Of a stretch of 64,000 bases of DNA, positions 17,966 through 26,551 are shown piece by piece (positions within the stretch are counted from its first letter, which is position 1; the number at the start of each line of letters is the position of its first letter). This DNA comes from Ottowia sp. SB7-C50. GTDB lineage: Bacteria; Pseudomonadota; Gammaproteobacteria; Burkholderiales; Burkholderiaceae_C. The DNA lies in NCBI RefSeq assembly GCF_033110285.1, contig NZ_CP136995.1:1178001-1242000 (forward strand). The letters are read 5' to 3'. Under the pieces are notes generated by a model that searched no databases, was not told where the DNA came from, and worked only from the letters and a program-made list of their open reading frames with translations. The position numbers and the translations under genes are program-made.

Positions 17966-19340
17966 ATGGCGATGAAGTATTTTGTACGCTGCGTCTGGCG
18001 CGCGTTGTTGGCGGTGGTGACTGCGTTGGGGCTGATGGCGGGCAGCGCCCACGCGGCGCAGAACGTGCTCATCCTGGCCACGCACGAAACAGCGGATGAC
18101 GCGGTCGCTGCCAACACCAATGTTCAGGCTGAGTTCGGCGCCGGTGGCGCCAGCGTGACTTATCTGGATACCTTGGGCACGGCGGGCGCTATCACGCCCG
18201 CCACCTTCCTCACAGCGGCCGGCACGCCCTACGACCTGGTGGTGGTGATGTCGGTCTACAACCCGATCGATGCCGGCAACTTGTCGGCCATCACCACGGC
18301 CATTAATAGCCGGGCGGCCAACATGTTTGCCATGTTCATCGACGGCTGCAATGTATGTTCCGGCAACGCCAAGATGTGGGTGCCTGAATTGAACAAGGTG
18401 ACGGCGGGCTCCATGACAGCGGGCATCGAGTACAACGCTTTCTTCGACTCGGGCCTCAATACCAATTCGCCCTATGCGTCCAGCTTTGCCGGACTCAATC
18501 CGCTGGCGGCGGGATATGTCACCTTGATCAACAATGTGCCCGCGAACAACGTGCTGTATCTGCCTGACGGCGTCATACCGTCGGCGGCAGGTTCCACCGC
18601 GTTCGGCGTGTTTTTCCCCGCGACGCAAACGGGGGGCACCTCCAACATGGGTGGCGGTGCCTGCTTGTTCGGTGCGGTGGATGCGACGCTGATGGCCCAA
18701 CAATATGGCTCCAACAAGGACAAGTTCGCCCCGGCCGTGCTCAAGGCCGCTGCCACGCCGGACTGTGCTTTCCCCAGCGTGTCGAAGGCCTTCAGCCCCA
18801 CCAGCGTGCCGCTGGGCGGCACCAGCACGCTGACCATCACGTTGTCGAATCCGCGCCTCGTGGCCGTCGGCGGTGCCCAGGTGAAAGACCTGCTGCCCGC
18901 GCCCCTGACCGTGGGTGGCGCGGCCACCACCACCTGCGCCGGCGGGGCGCTGAATGCGCCCATCGGCGGTACCACCGTGGCCATGACCGGGGGTCAAATC
19001 CCTGCGGGTACCGCTACCGCCCCCCGGGACCTGCACGCTGACCGTGCCGGTGTTGTGGCCCAACGCAACGGCAGGCAAAACAGCGTGCCAGGCGACCGCA
19101 GAGCCGCAGAACCCGGTCACTAATCTTATCAACCCCGCCCCGCCGGCCAACCAGTTCAGCACCACGGCCGGCCAAATGGGCACGGTAGCGTCGGCCAAAC
19201 TGGCCTGCAACCCCGCGTTGCCGCCGGTGCCCCCGCCGCAGGCCACGCCCGTGCCGACATTGGGCGAATGGGCGCTGGCACTGCTGGTGACCATGCTGGG
19301 CCTGCTGGGTTGGCGCCAGCGTCCAGCGCGCCAGGGCTGA
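17966..19340 (+). pseudogene. IPTL-CTERM surface protein, +1 frameshift at C6
   Basis: An exported protein: signal peptide YFVRCVWRALLAVVTALGLMAGSAHA, a globular region (VLILATHETADDAVAANTNV..) and a DUF11-like module (SKAFSPTSVPLGGTSTLTITLSNPRL). Frame 1 runs into a meaningless tail ending at 19123. In the next frame the module continues (GTCTLTVPVLWPNATAGKTACQA) and ends with IPTL-CTERM signal VPTLGEWALALLVTMLGLLGWRQ. The shift is in the C run 19020-19025: five Cs instead of six restore a 457-residue ORF. As written, the product loses its membrane anchor. Start ATG 17966, with AAGGGA upstream. Confidence 0.8.
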
Positions 19341-19501
19341 AGAAAAGGGCGGCGGCAGCGCCGCCCGGTTGTCGGGCCAGCGTGAACGGGGTGGGCTTTC
19401 AGCGCGAACGACGTTGTTGCACTGGCTGCTGGCGGCATGAATGGTCGGCTGCACCCTTGCAGGGGGCACGGTGGCGCGCCTCTCGCATAATCGCCCCCCC
19501 G

Positions 19502-20083
19502 ATGAAGCACATCGTTATCCTGATTTCCGGCACCGGCTCCAACATGGCGGCGCTGCTGCACGCGGCGCAACGCGATCGCTGGGCCGAGCGCCTGGGCGCG
19601 CGGGTGGCGGCCATCATCAGCAACCGGCCGGACGCCAAGGGCCTGCAGACCGCACAGGCCGCGGGCGTGGCCACCGCGGTGGTGGACCACAAGGCCTACG
19701 ACGGGCGCGAGGCGTTCGACGCCGCGCTGCAGGCGGCCATCGACGCGCATCAGCCGGCGCTGGTGGTGCTGGCGGGTTTCATGCGCATCCTTACGCCCGG
19801 GTTCGTGGCGCACTACGCGGGGCGGCTGGTCAACATACACCCCAGCCTGCTGCCGGCGTTTCCGGGTCTGCACACCCACCAGCGCGCCATCGACGAAGGC
19901 TGCAAGCTGGCGGGCGCCACCGTGCACCAGGTCACCGCCGAACTGGACCACGGCCAGATCCTGGCGCAGGCGGCGGTGCCGGTGCTGCCGGGCGACACGG
20001 CCGACACGCTGGCCGCGCGCGTGCTGACGCAGGAACACCTCATCTATCCCCGCGCCGTGGCCGATCTGCTGCGAAAAATGTAG
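19502..20083 (+). CDS. purN: Phosphoribosylglycinamide formyltransferase
   Basis: A 193-residue GAR transformylase of de novo purine synthesis, transferring formyl from 10-formyl-THF to GAR. Visible: MKHIVILISGTGSNMAALL (phosphate-binding GTGSN), NRPDAKG, VLAGFMRIL, NIHPSLLPAFPGLHTH (catalytic N and H) and HQVTAELDHGQIL (catalytic D). Length fits the family. CATAAT ends 10 nt before the ATG and there is no ribosome binding site, so the mRNA may be leaderless or nearly so. Confidence 0.95.
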   Translation: MKHIVILISGTGSNMAALLHAAQRDRWAERLGARVAAIISNRPDAKGLQTAQAAGVATAVVDHKAYDGREAFDAALQAAIDAHQPALVVLAGFMRILTPGFVAHYAGRLVNIHPSLLPAFPGLHTHQRAIDEGCKLAGATVHQVTAELDHGQILAQAAVPVLPGDTADTLAARVLTQEHLIYPRAVADLLRKM

Positions 20084-20157
20084 CTGCCCACGCTGACCCG
20101 ACAAGCGCTGGGGGCCCAATGAATGGCTGAACCAGCGCGCGATGCGACAATCGGCGC

Positions 20158-21444
20158 ATGCATCCCAAAGCCCTGCTCGATGCCGCGACCGAACTGGTGC
20201 GGCGTGTTCTGTTGCTCGACCATCCGGCCGACGCGGTGGTGTCGCGCTTTTTTCGCGAACACCGCGCGCTGGGCCCGCGCGAGCGCGCCACGCTGGCCGA
20301 GACGGCGTATGGCGTGCTGCGCCGCAAGCCGATGTACGAGCATCTGGCGCGGTCGGGCAGCGGCTCGCGCGAGCGGCGGCTGGCGATCCTGGGCTTTCAC
20401 GGCTCGCGCGACTTCCTGAAGGCGGCGCTGACCGGCCCCGAGCAGGCGTGGCTTGACGCGTGCGACGCCATCGACCGCGCTGCGCTGGCGCCCGAATACC
20501 GCCACAACCTGCCTGGCTGGCTGGTGGCGCCGCTGCGCGCGCAGGTGGGCGACGGCTTCGACGCGCTGGCCGATGCGCTGCAGGACACTGCGCCGCTCGA
20601 CCTGCGCGTCAACACCTTGAAGGAAAAACGGGGGCAGGCGCAGGCTGCGCTTGCGCAGAGCGCTATTCAATCGATAGAAACGCCGTATTCGCCGTGGGGC
20701 CTGCGCATTGCCGGCAAGCCGGCGCTGCAGAAGCTGGACGTGTTCACGCGCGGCGCCGTCGAGGTGCAGGACGAAGGCTCGCAACTGCTGGCCTTGCTGC
20801 TGGACGCGCGACGCGGCGAGATGGTGACCGACTTCTGCGCCGGCGCGGGTGGCAAGACGCTGGCCATTGGCGCCACCATGCGCGGCACGGGGCGGCTGTA
20901 CGCGTTCGACGTGTCGGCCCATCGGCTGGACAAGCTGGCGCCGCGGCTGGCGCGCAGCGGCCTGTCCAACGTGCACCCGGTGGCCATCGCCCACGAGCGC
21001 GATGAGCGCATCAAGCGTCTGGCCGGCAAGATGGACCGCGTGCTGGTCGATGCGCCCTGTTCGGGCCTGGGCACGCTGCGCCGCAACCCCGACCTGAAGT
21101 GGCGCCAGTCTGAAGCGGGCGTGCAGGAGCTGGTGGCCAAGCAGAACGCCATCCTGGACAGCGCGGCGCGGCTGCTCAAACCGGGCGGCCGGCTGGTGTA
21201 CGCCACCTGCAGCGTGCTGCGCGCCGAAAACGAGGACGTGGCGGCCAGCTTCGGCGCCCGCCACGCTGATTTCAGGCCGCTGGTCGTGGCCGACTTGCTG
21301 ACCGACCTGAAGGTGCCGTCGGCCGCCGACTTGTGTGCGCCCGCGCAGGCCGCCGATGGCGTGGCCGCCGGCCAGTACCTGCGCCTGTGGCCGCACCGGC
21401 ACGGCACCGACGGCTTTTTTGCGGCGGTTTGGCAGCGGGCTTGA
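20158..21444 (+). CDS. RsmB/NOP-family rRNA m5C methyltransferase
   Basis: A 428-residue SAM-dependent methyltransferase expected to make 5-methylcytosine in rRNA. A short NusB-like N-terminal region (AVVSRFFREHRALGPRERATLAETAYGVLR) precedes the PUA-like/N1 region and catalytic domain: VQDEGSQLLALLL, DFCAGAGGKTLAIG (SAM), VDAPCSGLGTLRRNPDLKW (catalytic Cys) and YATCSVLRAENED (second Cys). Length matches RsmB. A dispersed-repeat remnant encodes QSAIQSIET in the linker. GACAAT ends 6 nt before the ATG, so the transcript may be leaderless. It follows purN by 74 bp. Confidence 0.88.
   Translation: MHPKALLDAATELVRRVLLLDHPADAVVSRFFREHRALGPRERATLAETAYGVLRRKPMYEHLARSGSGSRERRLAILGFHGSRDFLKAALTGPEQAWLDACDAIDRAALAPEYRHNLPGWLVAPLRAQVGDGFDALADALQDTAPLDLRVNTLKEKRGQAQAALAQSAIQSIETPYSPWGLRIAGKPALQKLDVFTRGAVEVQDEGSQLLALLLDARRGEMVTDFCAGAGGKTLAIGATMRGTGRLYAFDVSAHRLDKLAPRLARSGLSNVHPVAIAHERDERIKRLAGKMDRVLVDAPCSGLGTLRRNPDLKWRQSEAGVQELVAKQNAILDSAARLLKPGGRLVYATCSVLRAENEDVAASFGARHADFRPLVVADLLTDLKVPSAADLCAPAQAADGVAAGQYLRLWPHRHGTDGFFAAVWQRA
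20647..20680 (+). repeat. Partial dispersed repeat inside methyltransferase
   Basis: GCGCTTGCGCAGAGCGCTATTCAATCGATAGAA resembles a degenerate, partial copy of the dispersed repeat. It lies in frame in a linker of the methyltransferase. Confidence 0.4.
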
Positions 21445-21649
21445 AGGGTGGCCTTTGCGCCACACGCAGGGCGCGAATGCACGCTGATCCGCGGCTACCT
21501 CGTGTTTCATTGACCTGTCGGCGGCACCATGCGTAGGCGCGTTCCTACAATGGGGGTTTGACGAACCTTTGTGTACAGGGGTGGCTCGAAAGCCTGCTAG
21601 GTTGGTCGCTGCGCGCTGCCCCTGTTTGTTTGCCTGAAAGACGCTGTCC

Positions 21650-22864
21650 TTGAACGCTTCGCTGCTTGATTCCTCGCTGTTCCAAACTGCCCTGAACTGG
21701 CTGGCCCACGGTGTGCTGGGCCTGGCCTGGTGGCAGGTGTTGCTGGTCGGGCTGGTGCTGACGCACATCACCATCGTCAGTGTCACCTTGTATCTGCACC
21801 GGCATTCGGCGCACCGTGCGCTTGACCTGCACCCGGCCGTGCAGCATTTCTTTCGCTTCTGGCTGTGGATGACCACCGGCATGACCACCAAGGCGTGGAC
21901 GGCCATTCACCGCAAGCACCACGCCAAGTGCGAGCGCGCCGAAGACCCGCACAGCCCGCAGATCTACGGCCTGCGCAAGGTGATGTGGCAGGGCGCCGAG
22001 CTGTACCGCGCCGAAGCCAGCAACGAAGACACGCTGCGCCGCTACGGCCACGGCACGCCCGACGACTGGGTCGAGCGCCACGTCTACAGCCGCTGGTCGG
22101 TGCTGGGCGTGAGCCTGATGCTGGTCATCGACCTGGTGCTGTTCGGCGCGCTGGGCGCGGCGCTGTGGGCCATGCAGATGGCGTGGATTCCGTTCTGGGC
22201 CGCGGGCATCGTCAACGGCGTGGGCCACTACTGGGGCTACCGCAACTTCGAGGCGCAGGACGCGTCCACCAACCTGGTGCCGTGGGGCATCCTCATCGGC
22301 GGCGAAGAGCTGCACAACAACCACCACACGTACCCCACGTCGGCGCGGTTCTCGGTCAAGCCGTACGAATTCGACATCGGCTGGATGTACATCACGCTGC
22401 TGGGCAAGCTGGGCCTGGCGTCGCCCAAGAAGACCCCGCCGCGCCTGGCCTACGGGCAGGTGCGCCCGGTGGCCGATGACAAGACGCTGGAAGCGCTCAT
22501 CGCCCACCGCTACGAAGTCATGGCCAGCTACGCGCGCCACATGCGCACCGTGTTCCGCCAGCAGACCCAAAGCGCCGGCGCCGCCAACGTCACGCTGCGC
22601 TCGGCGCGCCGCTGGCTGCACCGCGATGCCGACAAGGTGCCCGCCGCCGCCGTGCCGCAACTGGCCGAGGCGCGCGCCGCTTACCCGGTGCTGGACAAGA
22701 TGGTCACCATGCGCGAAGAACTGCGCCAGCTGTGGCTGAACACCGGCCGCACGCACGAGCAGCTGGTGGCCGACCTGCAGGCCTGGTGCCACCGCGCCGA
22801 AGAAAGCGGCATCGCCGCGCTGCGTGAATTTTCACTAAAGCTGCGCGCGGTGCAGGTGGCCTGA
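21650..22864 (+). CDS. Acyl-CoA/fatty acid desaturase
   Basis: A 404-residue membrane di-iron desaturase (delta-9 type) that introduces a double bond into fatty acyl chains. The three histidine boxes are complete: HRHSAH (about residue 50), HRKHH (about 86) and HNNHH (about 222). TM segments flank them (LAWWQVLLVGLVLTHITIVSVTL; VLGVSLMLVIDLVLFGALGAAL). A ~130-residue C-terminal soluble extension (MVTMREELRQLWLNTGRTHEQLVADLQAW) is typical of betaproteobacterial members. Start TTG 21650 is inferred from homology, as no ATG precedes the first box. Confidence 0.88.
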   Translation: MNASLLDSSLFQTALNWLAHGVLGLAWWQVLLVGLVLTHITIVSVTLYLHRHSAHRALDLHPAVQHFFRFWLWMTTGMTTKAWTAIHRKHHAKCERAEDPHSPQIYGLRKVMWQGAELYRAEASNEDTLRRYGHGTPDDWVERHVYSRWSVLGVSLMLVIDLVLFGALGAALWAMQMAWIPFWAAGIVNGVGHYWGYRNFEAQDASTNLVPWGILIGGEELHNNHHTYPTSARFSVKPYEFDIGWMYITLLGKLGLASPKKTPPRLAYGQVRPVADDKTLEALIAHRYEVMASYARHMRTVFRQQTQSAGAANVTLRSARRWLHRDADKVPAAAVPQLAEARAAYPVLDKMVTMREELRQLWLNTGRTHEQLVADLQAWCHRAEESGIAALREFSLKLRAVQVA

Positions 22865-22946
22865 GCTTTTTCGCACCTTCGCCCCACAGCCCGGCCGCGT
22901 GCCGGGCTTTTTCATGGCGCGCCGCGGCGTATGAAAGAATGGCCGC

Positions 22947-24077
22947 ATGCAAGCGTGTGACGTGCTCATCATCGGCGCCGGCATCGCGGGCGCATCGCTG
23001 GCGTGGCGGCTGGCGCAAGGCGGGCGCCGCGTGGTGTGGCTGGAGCGCGAGACGCAGCCCGGCATGCACAGCACGGGCCGGTCGGCCGCCATGTTCATGG
23101 AAAGCTACGGCCCGCCCGGCGTGCGTGCCCTCACGCGCGCGGGGCGCGACTTCTACCTGAACCCGCCGCCCGGCTTTGCCGACGTGCCCCTCATGACGCC
23201 GCGCCGCGCGCTGTTCGTGGCCACGGCCGAGCAGCACGATGCGCTGGTCAACATGGCGCGCACGCTGCAGGCCAGCGGCACGCGGCTGACGCTATTGAAT
23301 GAGGAGCAAATAATCCGCATGGCGCCAGCGCTCAGACCCGGCCTGTTCCCCGAAGCGCTGCTCGACGACAGCGGCTTCGACATGAACGTCGACGCGTTGC
23401 TGCAGGGCTTTCTGCGCGGCGCGCGGCAGGGCGGCGCGCCGCTGTTGACGGGCGCCGAAGCCGTGTCGGCCGCGCGAGACTACGGTGGCTGGCGCGTCAT
23501 GCTGTCCACCGGCGACGCGGTGCAGGCCGCCGTGGTCGTCAACGCCGCCGGCGCCTGGGCCGACGTCGTGGGCGCGCTGTTTGGCGCGCGGCTGATCGGG
23601 CTTCAGCCGCGTCGCCGCAGCGCCTTCACCTTTCGTCCGCCCGCGGACGTGGACTGGGCCTCTACCGCGATGGTGTGCGACGTCGATGAGCAGTGGTACT
23701 TCAAGCCCGACGCAGGCCAGATGCTCGGCTCACCCGCCAACGCCGACCTAGTGCCGCCGCACGACGTGCAGCCGGAGGAATTCGACATCGCCCTGGGCAT
23801 CCATCGCATTCAGGAAGCGACCCGCTTCACCATGGCGCGCCCCACCGCCACCTGGGCGGGCCTGCGCAGCTTCGTGCCCGATGGCGAAATCGTGATCGGC
23901 TTCGATCCGCTGCAGCCCGGCTTGTTCTGGCTGGCTGCGCAGGGCGGCTACGGCATCCAGAGCGCCGCCGGCGCCAGCTTGCTGGCCGCCAGCCTGATCG
24001 ACGGCGCGCCGCTGCCGGATGCACTGGCGCGGCATGGCGTCGATCCGGGGGTGGTGGCGCCGGATCGCCTGTTCTGA
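22947..24077 (+). CDS. D-amino-acid dehydrogenase, DauA-like
   Basis: A 376-residue FAD-dependent oxidoreductase of the DAO family. GAGIAGASLAWRLAQGG (FAD) and ERETQPGMHSTGRSAA are followed by WAGLRSFVPDGEIVIG and AAQGGYGIQSAAG. The whole chain aligns with Pseudomonas D-arginine dehydrogenase as I recall it. At the position of that enzyme's Glu87, which contacts the guanidinium, this protein has Ala88 (PRRALFV), and at His48 it has Met49. A neutral or hydrophobic D-amino acid may therefore be the substrate (inference). AAGAAT ends 6 nt before the ATG. Confidence 0.8.
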   Translation: MQACDVLIIGAGIAGASLAWRLAQGGRRVVWLERETQPGMHSTGRSAAMFMESYGPPGVRALTRAGRDFYLNPPPGFADVPLMTPRRALFVATAEQHDALVNMARTLQASGTRLTLLNEEQIIRMAPALRPGLFPEALLDDSGFDMNVDALLQGFLRGARQGGAPLLTGAEAVSAARDYGGWRVMLSTGDAVQAAVVVNAAGAWADVVGALFGARLIGLQPRRRSAFTFRPPADVDWASTAMVCDVDEQWYFKPDAGQMLGSPANADLVPPHDVQPEEFDIALGIHRIQEATRFTMARPTATWAGLRSFVPDGEIVIGFDPLQPGLFWLAAQGGYGIQSAAGASLLAASLIDGAPLPDALARHGVDPGVVAPDRLF

Positions 24078-24156
24078 CGCCGCGCTGCAGCCTCATCCGC
24101 GAGCCGGTCAATGAGACGGCAGGCGCGGTCATGTCAGCCTGCGTGAGCTGTCAGGT

Positions 24157-24209
24157 TGCTACATTAACAATAGCTAGATGCGCTTTTGTATCAAACGCAA
24201 AAGCCACAT
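24157..24209 (-). repeat. AGCGCTT dispersed repeat copy, reverse
   Basis: GCTACATTAACAATAGCTAG-ATGCGCTTTTGTATCAAACGC is the reverse-oriented, partly decayed repeat. It lies between the D-amino-acid dehydrogenase and the Crp/Fnr gene, which converge on it. Confidence 0.65.
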
Positions 24210-24242
24210 CGGACGATGAGCCGCGCGCTGTTCGACGACCCG

Positions 24243-24911
24243 CTAAACCCCAGCCAGCCGCCGCAACCCGTTCAGATCCACCAGATTCAGCACGCGCCCC
24301 GATCCGCTGATGAGGCTGCGCTCGCGCAGGTGGCGCAGCACGCGCGACAGGGTTTCGGGCGCGATGCCCAGTTGCGCGGCGATCATGCGTTTGCGCTGGC
24401 GCAGCATCACGGCCAGCGCGCCGGGTTCGTCCTGCGCGGGTTCGGCGTGGCGCAGCAGCCATTCGGCGCAGCGTGCCTCGGCGTCCTTGGCCAGGCGGCT
24501 GACGGCCAGTTCGGCCTGCTGCCGGTGGGCGTGCGCCATGTCGCGCAGCAAGGCCAGCGCGGGCGCGGGCAGGGTGCGCAGGGTGGCGTCGAAGTCCTGG
24601 CGCGGCACGCGGCGCACCTGCACCGCGGTTTCGGCAATGGCGTCGACCACCGGGGTGCGGCCCAGCACGGCGCAGCCGGCATTGAGCCACGCGGGGCCTT
24701 CCACCATGCCCATCTGGTGCGCCAGCGCGCCGTTTTCGACCACGCCCAGCGCCACGCGTCCGCTGTCGATGTGCAGCACGTGGTCGAGCACCTGCGCGCG
24801 CTGCTGCAACTGGGTGCCGGCGGCCAGCGTGCTGGTGTCCGCGGGCCAGTCGAAGGCGTGGGGGGTCGGTGAGCATCGGGCCACTGTGCCTCGCCACGGC
24901 GGCTGCGGCAT
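24243..24911 (-). CDS. Crp/Fnr-family regulator (DNR-like)
   Basis: A regulator of up to 222 residues: an N-terminal cyclic-nucleotide-binding-like beta-roll (about 30-110), a dimerisation helix, and a C-terminal helix-turn-helix (RMIAAQLGIAPETLSRVLRHLRE). The recognition helix has E186, S189 and R190, the E-x-x-S-R of FNR that reads TTGAT. It lacks the four Fe-S cysteines of FNR (only C13, C80, C148), so a DNR-like or ligand-sensing mode is more likely. An FNR box overlaps the start (24911-24924). A GTG at 24884 is an alternative start that would leave the box upstream. Confidence 0.85.
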   Translation of the reverse strand: MPQPPWRGTVARCSPTPHAFDWPADTSTLAAGTQLQQRAQVLDHVLHIDSGRVALGVVENGALAHQMGMVEGPAWLNAGCAVLGRTPVVDAIAETAVQVRRVPRQDFDATLRTLPAPALALLRDMAHAHRQQAELAVSRLAKDAEARCAEWLLRHAEPAQDEPGALAVMLRQRKRMIAAQLGIAPETLSRVLRHLRERSLISGSGRVLNLVDLNGLRRLAGV

Positions 24912-24924
24912 TGATGCACATCAA
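24911..24924. promoter_or_regulatory. FNR/DNR box TTGAT-GCAC-ATCAA
   Basis: A perfect match to the FNR consensus TTGAT(N4)ATCAA, at the 5' end of the Crp/Fnr gene. Because it abuts or overlaps the start codon, autorepression is more likely than activation. Confidence 0.75.
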
Positions 24925-24952
24925 CGGTACGGGCGGTTGCCCGCCGCTGCGG

Positions 24953-26284
24953 CTACAGCACCAGCACGGCGCGGAAGTCGTTGACGTTGGTATGCGTCGG
25001 CCCGGTGACGACCAGGTCATCGAGTGCGCTGAAAAAGCCAAACGCGTCGTGCCGGGCGATGTGGTCGTTCAGGCCCACACCCGCGCGGGCGGCGCGTGCC
25101 AGCGTGTCGGGGGTGACCAGCGCGCCGGCGTTGTCGTCGGCGCCATCGATGCCGTCGGTGTCGGCCGCCAGCGCCCACACGCCCGGCTGGGCCTGCAGCG
25201 CCTGCGCCAGGCCCATGCAGAACTCGCCCGCGCGGCCGCCTCTGCCAGGGCGGGCGCCGTCGGGCAGGCGGCCCAGCGTGACCGTGGTTTCGCCGCCGCT
25301 CAGGATGACGCACGGCGCGCTTAAGGCACCGCGCCCCTGCGCCGCGGCGCGGGCCAGCGCGCCGTGCATGCCGCCGATGTCGTGCGCCTCGCCCTCGATC
25401 TCGTCGCTGAGCACGTGCGCCGCCAGCCCCGCCGCGCGCGCCGCCTCGGCGGCGGCCTGCAGCGACTGGGCGGGCGTGGCGATCAGCTGCACGGTCTGGC
25501 GATCGAACACCGCATCGTCGGGCTTTGGCGTCTCCAGCGTGTCCCGCTGCAGCGCATCGACCACCGCCGGCGGCAGCCCGATGTCGTAGCGGCGCGCGAT
25601 GTCCAGCGCCTCGGCGCAGGTGCTGACGTCGGGCACCGTGGGCCCGCTGGCGATCACCGACAGGTCGTCGCCCGGCACGTCGCTGATCGCCAGCGTAACG
25701 ACCCGCGCCGGCCCGCAGGCCGCTGCCAGGCGCCCGCCCTTGATGCGCGACAGGTGCTTGCGCAGCGTGTTCATTTCGTGAATGTTGGCGCCGCTGGCCA
25801 GCAGTTCGCGGTTGATGCGCTGCTTGTCCGACAGGGTCAGGCCCTCGGCCGGCAGCGTCAGCAACGCCGAGCCGCCGCCCGAAATCAGGCAGATCACCAG
25901 ATCGTCCGCCGTCAGCCCCTCGGTCAGCGCCAGCAGGCGCCGCGCGGCCTGCTCGCCCGCGGCGTCGGGCACGGGGTGGGCGGCCTCGACGATCTCGATG
26001 CGCTGCGCCACGCCCGGCGGCCGAGGCGGCGTATGCCCGTAGCGGGTGACGGCCAGACCTGACAGCGGCGCGTCGGCCGGCCAGGCCGCTTCCAGCGCAT
26101 GAACCATCGCGCCGGCGGCCTTGCCCGCGCCCAGCACCACCGTGCGACCGGCCGGCGCCGGCGGTATGAACTGCGCCAGCACCGTACGGGGCTGCGCCCG
26201 CGAGACAGCCACATCGAACAGGCGAAGCAGGAAGTCGCGCGGCTGGGCGGCGGGGTCGGGCAGGGGGCGTTGGGCAACGGTCAT
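24953..26284 (-). CDS. Glycerate 2-kinase (GckA/TtuD type)
   Basis: A 443-residue cytoplasmic kinase phosphorylating D-glycerate to 2-phosphoglycerate (GckA/MOFRL family). The N-terminal domain has VVLGAGKAAGAMVHALE, EAAHPVPDAAGEQAA and CLISGGGSALLTLPAEG. The C-terminal MOFRL domain has CVILSGGETTVTLG, GRGGRAGEFCMGLA and ALAADTDGIDGADDNAGA. It could finish hexarate breakdown at the glycerate level, although it lies ~10 kb from garD. ATG 26284 is chosen; TAAAGT ends 7 nt upstream and there is no ribosome binding site, suggesting a leaderless mRNA. Confidence 0.92.
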   Translation of the reverse strand: MTVAQRPLPDPAAQPRDFLLRLFDVAVSRAQPRTVLAQFIPPAPAGRTVVLGAGKAAGAMVHALEAAWPADAPLSGLAVTRYGHTPPRPPGVAQRIEIVEAAHPVPDAAGEQAARRLLALTEGLTADDLVICLISGGGSALLTLPAEGLTLSDKQRINRELLASGANIHEMNTLRKHLSRIKGGRLAAACGPARVVTLAISDVPGDDLSVIASGPTVPDVSTCAEALDIARRYDIGLPPAVVDALQRDTLETPKPDDAVFDRQTVQLIATPAQSLQAAAEAARAAGLAAHVLSDEIEGEAHDIGGMHGALARAAAQGRGALSAPCVILSGGETTVTLGRLPDGARPGRGGRAGEFCMGLAQALQAQPGVWALAADTDGIDGADDNAGALVTPDTLARAARAGVGLNDHIARHDAFGFFSALDDLVVTGPTHTNVNDFRAVLVL

Positions 26285-26306
26285 GGACGCCACTTTACGC
26301 AAAGAA

Positions 26307-26340
26307 AAAGGCCACATGCTGAAAAAAGCATGTGGCCTTT
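26307..26340 (-). terminator. Intrinsic terminator after tRNA-Thr
   Basis: A perfect 13-bp stem (AAAGGCCACATGC with GCATGTGGCCTTT) and 8-nt loop, just 3' of the tRNA on the minus strand and followed by TTTTTC. The symmetric A/T flanks would also let it work on the plus strand. Confidence 0.9.
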
Positions 26341-26344
26341 GAGG

Positions 26345-26420
26345 TGGTGCCGGCTGCCGGAATCGAACTGGCGACCTACGCGTTACGAGTGCGTTGCTCT
26401 ACCAACTGAGCTAAGCCGGC
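26345..26420 (-). tRNA. tRNA-Thr(CGT)
   Basis: A 76-nt cloverleaf including the encoded CCA. The acceptor GCCGGCT pairs with AGCCGGC; the D-arm is AGCTCAGTTGGTAGAGC; the T-loop is GTTCGATTCC. The anticodon loop is CTCGTAA with anticodon CGT (Thr, codon ACG). The anticodon stem ACGCA/CGCGT has an A31-C39 mismatch where A-U is usual. The promoter -10 (TATAAT) and the terminator are both visible. Confidence 0.95.
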
Positions 26421-26436
26421 GAAATCACAATCCAGC

Positions 26437-26442
26437 ATTATA
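26437..26442 (-). promoter_or_regulatory. -10 element of tRNA-Thr promoter
   Basis: A perfect TATAAT on the minus strand, 16 nt upstream of the mature tRNA 5' end. No good -35 hexamer is visible at the usual spacing. Confidence 0.6.
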
Positions 26443-26551
26443 TCTGCGGCGCTAGCCCGCTGCCGCGTGGGCCTGGCAGGCGGATGATTGCACGCCCGGC
26501 GCCGAAGCGCTCTAGACTGGCCGACTTGCCAACCGATACAGGAGATGCCCC

